This document shows, piece by piece, positions 59,330 to 64,000 of a stretch of DNA of 64,000 nt. The DNA lies in contig JAVTVX010000034.1 of NCBI GenBank assembly GCA_033439265.1, positions 11,377,001 to 11,441,000 on the forward strand. The letters run 5' to 3'. A model generated the notes under the pieces. It was not told the DNA's origin. It saw only the letters and a program-made list of their open reading frames with translations, and did no database searches. The stretch comes from Dillenia suffruticosa (taxonomy: Eukaryota > Streptophyta > Magnoliopsida > Dilleniales > Dilleniaceae). A program made the position numbers and the translations under genes. Each line of letters starts with the position of its first letter. Position 1 is the stretch's first letter.

Positions 59330-59455
59330 CCCACGGTTGCAGCCGTGGGGCGCGCAGCTGCAAGCGCGTGCAGGGGCGCTGGCATGCCCCTGCGCGCGCG
59401 GTTGCAGCCGCAGGGCACGCGGCCGCAACTGCGCGGTTGCAGCCGCGTGGTGCAA
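59330..59455. other. GC-rich hairpin island in CACTA F
   Basis: About 125 bp of very high GC content lie inside AT-rich DNA. It has CGGTTGCAGCCG-like units repeated three times (about 59334, 59399, 59433), a hairpin GCAGGGGC...GCCCCTGC (8-bp stem, 59370-59393) and CCACGG...CCGTGG (59331-59348). It has no coding signature on either strand. Confidence 0.75.
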
Positions 59456-59507
59456 AAAATTGAGGCAAAGAAGCAAATATATAAGGCAAAGGCCGTTCCA
59501 AGAAACA

Positions 59508-59592
59508 CATGGCAAGCAGTGCCGTTGTTGAAATATCTCATTTCACATGCAACGCCCAGGTTCGAGTCCCTGCTCCTGCAACTTTTTTTTTC
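59508..59592 (+). other. tRNA-like Pol III promoter remnant (A/B boxes, T-run)
   Basis: TGGCAAGCAGTG (about 59509) resembles an A box. GGTTCGAGTCC (about 59560) matches the B-box consensus, about 50 bp downstream. A run of eight or more T follows at 59583, like a Pol III terminator. The would-be T-stem pairs poorly and there is no matching acceptor stem, so it is not a functional tRNA. It may be a SINE head or a tRNA-derived fragment. Confidence 0.35.
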
Positions 59593-59645
59593 CATTTTCT
59601 TCTCTTCCTTCCTCTCCCTTTCTCCCATCAATTTTTTTTTCCCAT

Positions 59646-59825
59646 CTCACTCTCACCCATAAAATAAAATTTTTTCTCTTTCTTTCTCTCACTCTCTCTC
59701 ATCAATTTTTTTTTCTATCATCAATTTTTTTTCCCTATCTCACTCTCACCCATAAAATAAATTTTTTTTTCTTTCTTTCTCTCTCTCTCTCTCATCAATT
59801 TTTTTTTCTATCTCACTTTCATCGA
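59646..59825. repeat. 93-bp duplication of CT-rich sequence
   Basis: CTCACTCTCACCCATAAAAT recurs with an offset of 93 bp (59646 and 59739), each followed by TTTTT, CTTTCTTTCTCTC and a CATCAATTTTTTTT tail. Confidence 0.7.
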
Positions 59826-60794
59826 TAAAATAAAATGAATGAATTATTAGTTATTTTGGTAAATATTTGTAATGAAATATTTAAATTTTTTAAATTTTTT
59901 ATATATTACAATTTAAATTAATATTTATAATTATCATATTAAAATCCATTATAATTTATAGTAGTGTATATATAGCAATATTGAAAAATTGTGAATATGT
60001 ATCTCAAAATAATTCTAAATTTTTTTATAATTTTTTTATATTTTCATTTTACATGCTTGGATATACACTTTTTCAAATTAAATTAACAATAAACAAATTT
60101 TCAAAATAAATTTTCAAAATCTCTTTTCCCCCGAGTATTTTTTCATTACACAATTTTCCCGCCCTTTTTCATTACACATTTTTCGTCTCCTTTTGAGACA
60201 ATCATTTTTTTTTCTTTTTTTTCTTTTTTTTTTCAAATATACCGGTGATATTTCTTTCTATCACACTCTCATTTTTTTTCTTATCTGCCACCTTTTTTTT
60301 CTTATCTCACTCTCATTCAACCTTTTTTTCTCTTTTTTTTTCTCAGTCAACATTTCTTACAATTTTGAGGTATCTGAAAATAATATATAATTGTTTAGAT
60401 GAATATATATATTTAAAAATGATTTTGTAACTTGGTATTAAATATATAGATTTTTTATATTATTATATTATCATTGAAATTTATTTATCTTGTCTTCTTC
60501 AGTTGCACAAATAAATTTTATATAAATTTCATAGATATAATTTTTCACAAATAAATATCATTTGAAAAACAAAAAATTAGAAAAAAGAAATTAAAACAAA
60601 TAATAAAAAGACAAAATTAAATGAAAATGGAAGTAACGGAAATGACAAATGGTAAAATATAGTAGTTGTATGACGTAATATTGAAGTGTAAATAAAAATA
60701 AATAATTGAGCAAATTACCACTTACTACGAAGTTAACATGATAACAAATGTTCCTATGGTAACGGAACTTACCACAACTTACCACGAAATTATC

Positions 60795-61066
60795 ACGTCA
60801 ATAGCATGTTACTACGTTACTATGGTAACCCTAAACTTACCACATGATGATAATTAAGATACTAGCGTCCCTGTATTTTTTAGCAAAAAATGCATTTATT
60901 ACTATGTTACTATGGTAACCCTAAACTTACCAATGTGGTAACAGAACTTACCATAACGAAATTATCACATGAATAGCATGTTACTATGTTACTATGGTAA
61001 CTCTAAACTTACCACATGATAATTAATGTTATTAGCGCCCTGTATTTTTCAACAAAAAATGCAAAA
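60795..61066. repeat. 172-bp tandem duplication in CACTA F
   Basis: ATAGCATGTTACTA...GTTACTATGGTAAC...GTATTTTTYARCAAAAAATGC recurs at an offset of 172 bp (60801 and 60973), with an additional partial copy of the GTTACTATGGTAACCCTAAA core near 60906. Confidence 0.75.
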
Positions 61067-61274
61067 AAAATGCATGCCTTGGCCAGGTTTAGAAGCTTAA
61101 CAAAACCACTATACTACAACTTGTCATGTATCTCTTTTTTCTTTTTTCTTTTCTTTTATTCTCTATTATATTTTGATAAATATTTATAATTAAATATATA
61201 CTTTTTTAAATTATTAATATTAGTAACCATCATTTTATATTATCACACTAACAGAATAATATCATTCATTCAAA

Positions 61275-61470
61275 ATTATCATTATTTACCACTTATTATC
61301 ACAATTACCAATTTTTTTATCACAACTTATCAAATCTTATCATTACTTACCACTTATTATCATAATTACCAATTTTCTTATCCAATTTTCTTATCACAAC
61401 TTATCACATCTTATCATTACTTACTATTTATTATCACAATTACCGATTTTTTTATCACAACTTATCATAA
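61275..61470. repeat. About 61-bp tandem repeats (TTACCACTTATTATC type)
   Basis: Three degenerate units each contain CTTATTATCACAATTACC, TTTTTTATCACAACTTATC and TCTTATCATTACTTA. The second has a short internal duplication. Confidence 0.7.
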
Positions 61471-62743
61471 ATTAAAAAATTCTATAAATTCTATAAATTA
61501 TCATAACTTATTTTTGAAATGATTTATATAAATTCTGTAAAAAGCACAAAATAAGAAAAAGAAAAAGAAATACAATTAAATTAAATGAAATAAAATTAAT
61601 GATAATATAAAATAATAAAATGTAATAGTTAAAATATAAATTAAAATAAAACTTAAATTACTACTACTTACTATTCATCTACTTAACGCTTACTATTTAT
61701 TATTTGTCACGACTATATATCATAAACTTACCACTTCTCTCAATTTGGAAGCTTGACATGTCAACGTCACAACTTGTCACGTGTCCCTTTTTTCTTTTTT
61801 CTTTTTTTTTTAGTCTCTACATTTCTCACTTTCATATTAATAAAAATGTACGTTGCTAAAATACCAAAAAATAGCAGAAAAAAAAGCGACCAATTGATTT
61901 GAACTGTGGAGTTTGACTCTATCTCTCTTTTTGTTTTTTCTCTCAACCTTCCACACTTTTTTCTACTTTTCTTTTTTATTTTTTTTTCTATAAAAAATAT
62001 TTAAATTTTTTAAATTGTTAATATAAGAGAATTTAAATTAATATTAACTAACATATAATTTCTAATAATTTATAATTTATAATAATATATATAGTACTAA
62101 TATTATGTATGTATTATTAGAAAATGATATATTGTGTATCTCAAGATAATTCTAATTTTTTTATAAATTTTTTATACTTTTACAGACTTCTCACAAATTA
62201 TTACCACTAGTTATCACAAATTATAATATGTTATAATATCTTACCACTATTTATCAGTTGTGATTATTATTTATCACAAGTTATAACATCACAAGTTATA
62301 ACGTATTACAACACACACAACATACACGTTATCATAAATTATTCCTTTCTACATTAACTCTAAAATCTTAAATTGTTATTAAAAATTATATAAATATATA
62401 CAAATATATAGCATTTACAAATAGTAAAATACAAGTTATCATAATTATAATGGTTAAGTAAATTCAGTAGACCTGATTTTTTTCAAACCGTTCTTAAAAA
62501 TGTTATATTTACCAACGACAAATGATAACCATTAGAAATTGAATATCATTTTTATCGACGGCTGTGTTAGCTTTACTCACGGTTTATAAATTTTTCTCGA
62601 CGTTATAATTTATACCGTTGAAATATGTATATATATTTCTACGGTTTTGTAAAAAACGTCGGCATAGATAAGAAAAAACCGTTGCTAAAGGTTATCGACA
62701 ATAAAAGTTACTGTCAGTATAAGAATTTAATTTTGTAGTGTAG

Positions 62744-63640
62744 GTTTGGGAAATGCATAGGTGTTACGCATTTGTTTATGGATTTTAACATCAATTCCCC
62801 CTTATTTCTACTGGTATAAGTTGTATATAATAAATTTATATTTTTCAGGTCCTATTCAAAGTTTTAGCTTGATTAGGAGCTCTACTAGGAGCTCTATGGA
62901 GGTCATCGAGAGCAGTTAAAATGGTGGAGGTCAGGAAAAAGGAAAATGATAAACAGCCCTACAGTGAGCGTCATAATTTTGATGTCTAGATGGCAATTAT
63001 GACTTGCCAAAACAAAAGAGTCAAGATTTTTTGCTATCTCGTTGTCGCAATAATTTAAGCAATAACTTCATAAAATTTATATTGTAACTATGGTATTAAA
63101 CTGTAATTACGATGAGTTGCACTTTCGATTTAATAGTGTCTTAGCATCATGAGAAAGCCCAATAGTCATGATGATAATAGCTGTCGGACTTTGTGAATCT
63201 AGTGTGATAGAACATGGCCCAAAAATCTATTATCATAAGAATTCAAGCCCATAATCCATTAGATTGTGAGAATGGAACGAACCTAAACCTACTCTTTCAG
63301 CACTTATCGACCAAATTCTAATTGGTAGAAGGTTGATCAGCCTTAAAACCTTTTCGGTGCTTGGTATTTGGTCAACTCGCAATATTCAATTTTTTTTTTA
63401 AGTCGTGGAAACAATATCTCGTAATTAGCAAGCAGACTTTAAATCCTAATCGATCAGGAAAGAAATTTCTTGGCAATTAGAACTTTCCTAACTAGAAGAA
63501 CTCCCGATATTTGGAAATCTTTTGTTAAGAATCATGTGATCTCGGGACACTTTGATATGGAAACTAGATTTTCAATATCCCAGAAACACACGAGACTCAT
63601 AGAATCAACCTAGATTGTCTTTGGTAACATTCTAAAATCT
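62744..63640. other. Intergenic sequence right of CACTA F
   Basis: No supported gene is present. It may include leader or gag-region sequence of the gypsy fragment that follows, but nothing was recognised. Confidence 0.4.
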
Positions 63641-63659
63641 TTACATGGTCCTTGGAAAA

Positions 63660-64000
63660 TATGTTAGGTATCTACCCTTTGGTTATAGTTCACAAACTAA
63701 CTATAGATACAAGTCATAAGCCTGTGAGACAAAAAAAGAGGTGTTCGCACTATAACGTCAACGTGTAATACAAGAAGAAGTTCAGAAACTCCTAACAGCA
63801 GGGTTTATTCTAGAAGTAGAATACCCTGACTGATTAGCCAACTGGTCATGGTAAAGAAGACTAACGGCAAGTGAAAAATGTGCCTAGTTTTACCAATCTC
63901 AACAAAACGTACTACAAAGTTATACCGTTTGGTATCAAGAACACTAGAGAAAACTTCTAGTGGTTGGTTAACAAAGTCTTTAGTGAACAACTCGATAGGA
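63660..64000 (+). pseudogene. Ty3/gypsy reverse transcriptase fragment (runs off right edge)
   Basis: Broken frames give DTSHKPVRQKKR, then a purine-rich stretch, then FTNLNKTYYKVIPFGIKN and WLVNKVFSEQLDR. These resemble the start of gypsy RT (Tat/Athila-type HKLNVD, FTNLNKACPKD and VMPFGLKNAGATYQRLVNK). FTNLNK is joined almost directly to YYKVIPFG, so the intervening 60 or so codons of RT, with catalytic-region strands, are deleted. It is a fossil fragment. Confidence 0.65.

Larger units (their letters stand above)
54950..62740. mobile_element. Non-autonomous CACTA transposon 'CACTA F' (7.8 kb)
   Basis: The left end CACTACAAAAC (54950) and the right end ATTTTGTAGTG (62740) are matching CACTA termini, flanked by a perfect 3-bp duplication TAG (54947-54949 and 62741-62743). 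Subterminal regions on both sides carry AACCGTC/GACGGTT-type repeats (54985-55130 left, 62490-62720 right). No transposase (TNP2, DUF4216/4218 or Transposase_24) could be recognised anywhere inside. The interior is AT-rich and full of TTACCAC-type repeats, with one GC-rich island and polypyrimidine tracts. Movement would need a transposase from another copy. The different subterminal words show it is not the same family as the element at 1-7860. Confidence 0.85.

Noticed and set aside
59500..59590. Functional tRNA gene
   Set aside because: The B box is good, but the T-stem pairs poorly and no acceptor stem or anticodon arm could be built.
59020..59828. Long Phe-rich open frames on both strands
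   Set aside because: They are produced by poly(A)/poly(T), CT-rich tracts and the GC island. The composition is not protein-like.
1..64000. CRISPR arrays, bacterial operons, riboswitches, rRNA genes
   Set aside because: None seen. The irregular repeats present belong to transposon termini or LTRs, and the sequence is plant nuclear DNA.

Overview
The window is AT-rich nuclear DNA from a flowering plant, most likely a eudicot. The evidence is the density of plant-type Ty1/copia and Ty3/gypsy retrotransposons with initiator-Met tRNA primer sites, two CACTA (En/Spm) DNA transposons with CACTACAAAA termini, and one intron-containing plant amino-acid transporter gene. I see no prokaryotic or organellar genes and no CRISPR array.

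Layout from left to right. (1) 1-7860 is a composite CACTA transposon carrying two facing copies of the 3' half of a TNP2-type transposase, forming an inverted repeat of about 2.85 kb per arm around a 46-bp spacer. Its right end sits inside the LTR of the next element. (2) 7861-18095 is a minus-strand copia element (copia A). Its gag zinc-knuckle region is split by a 3.9-kb solo LTR (12404-16306) with a perfect 5-bp target duplication. (3) 18281-20345 is a probable long LTR of a second copia lineage, with a 1.2-kb tract of repeated CATCGACC/GTCGACC words. (4) 20667-25520 is a decayed minus-strand copia (copia C) with a 676-bp tandem duplication in its 3' region. It abuts a deleted plus-strand gypsy remnant (25530-26245). 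(5) 28283-36009 is a full-length plus-strand copia (copia B) with both LTRs and an unusual 1.9-kb leader containing an unidentified basic ORF.

(6) 37206-38740 is the only convincing host gene: a three-exon, minus-strand AVT1-type vacuolar amino-acid transporter of 402 residues. (7) 40013-43129 is a small decayed copia (copia D) with gag and integrase remnants but no reverse transcriptase. (8) 48211-54738 looks like a non-autonomous hAT-type element into which a 5.3-kb chromovirus-like gypsy (gypsy E, 48841-54159, perfect TTATG duplication) has inserted. (9) 54950-62740 is a 7.8-kb CACTA element with a perfect TAG duplication and no recognisable transposase. It is filled with TTACCAC-type repeats and holds a GC-rich hairpin island. 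(10) The last 0.35 kb is a gypsy reverse-transcriptase fragment that runs off the window.

The window is therefore a nested retroelement landscape with one gene. The elements do not form a pathway. Their relations are insertion order (CACTA into copia A, solo LTR into copia A, gypsy E into the hAT-like element) and family relatedness (copia A, B and C share coding and 3' region features). The inverted CACTA duplication, the extra ORF in the copia B leader, and the transposase-less CACTA with a GC hairpin island are the signals most worth following. All coordinates and homology calls were made by reading; no database search or alignment program was run.
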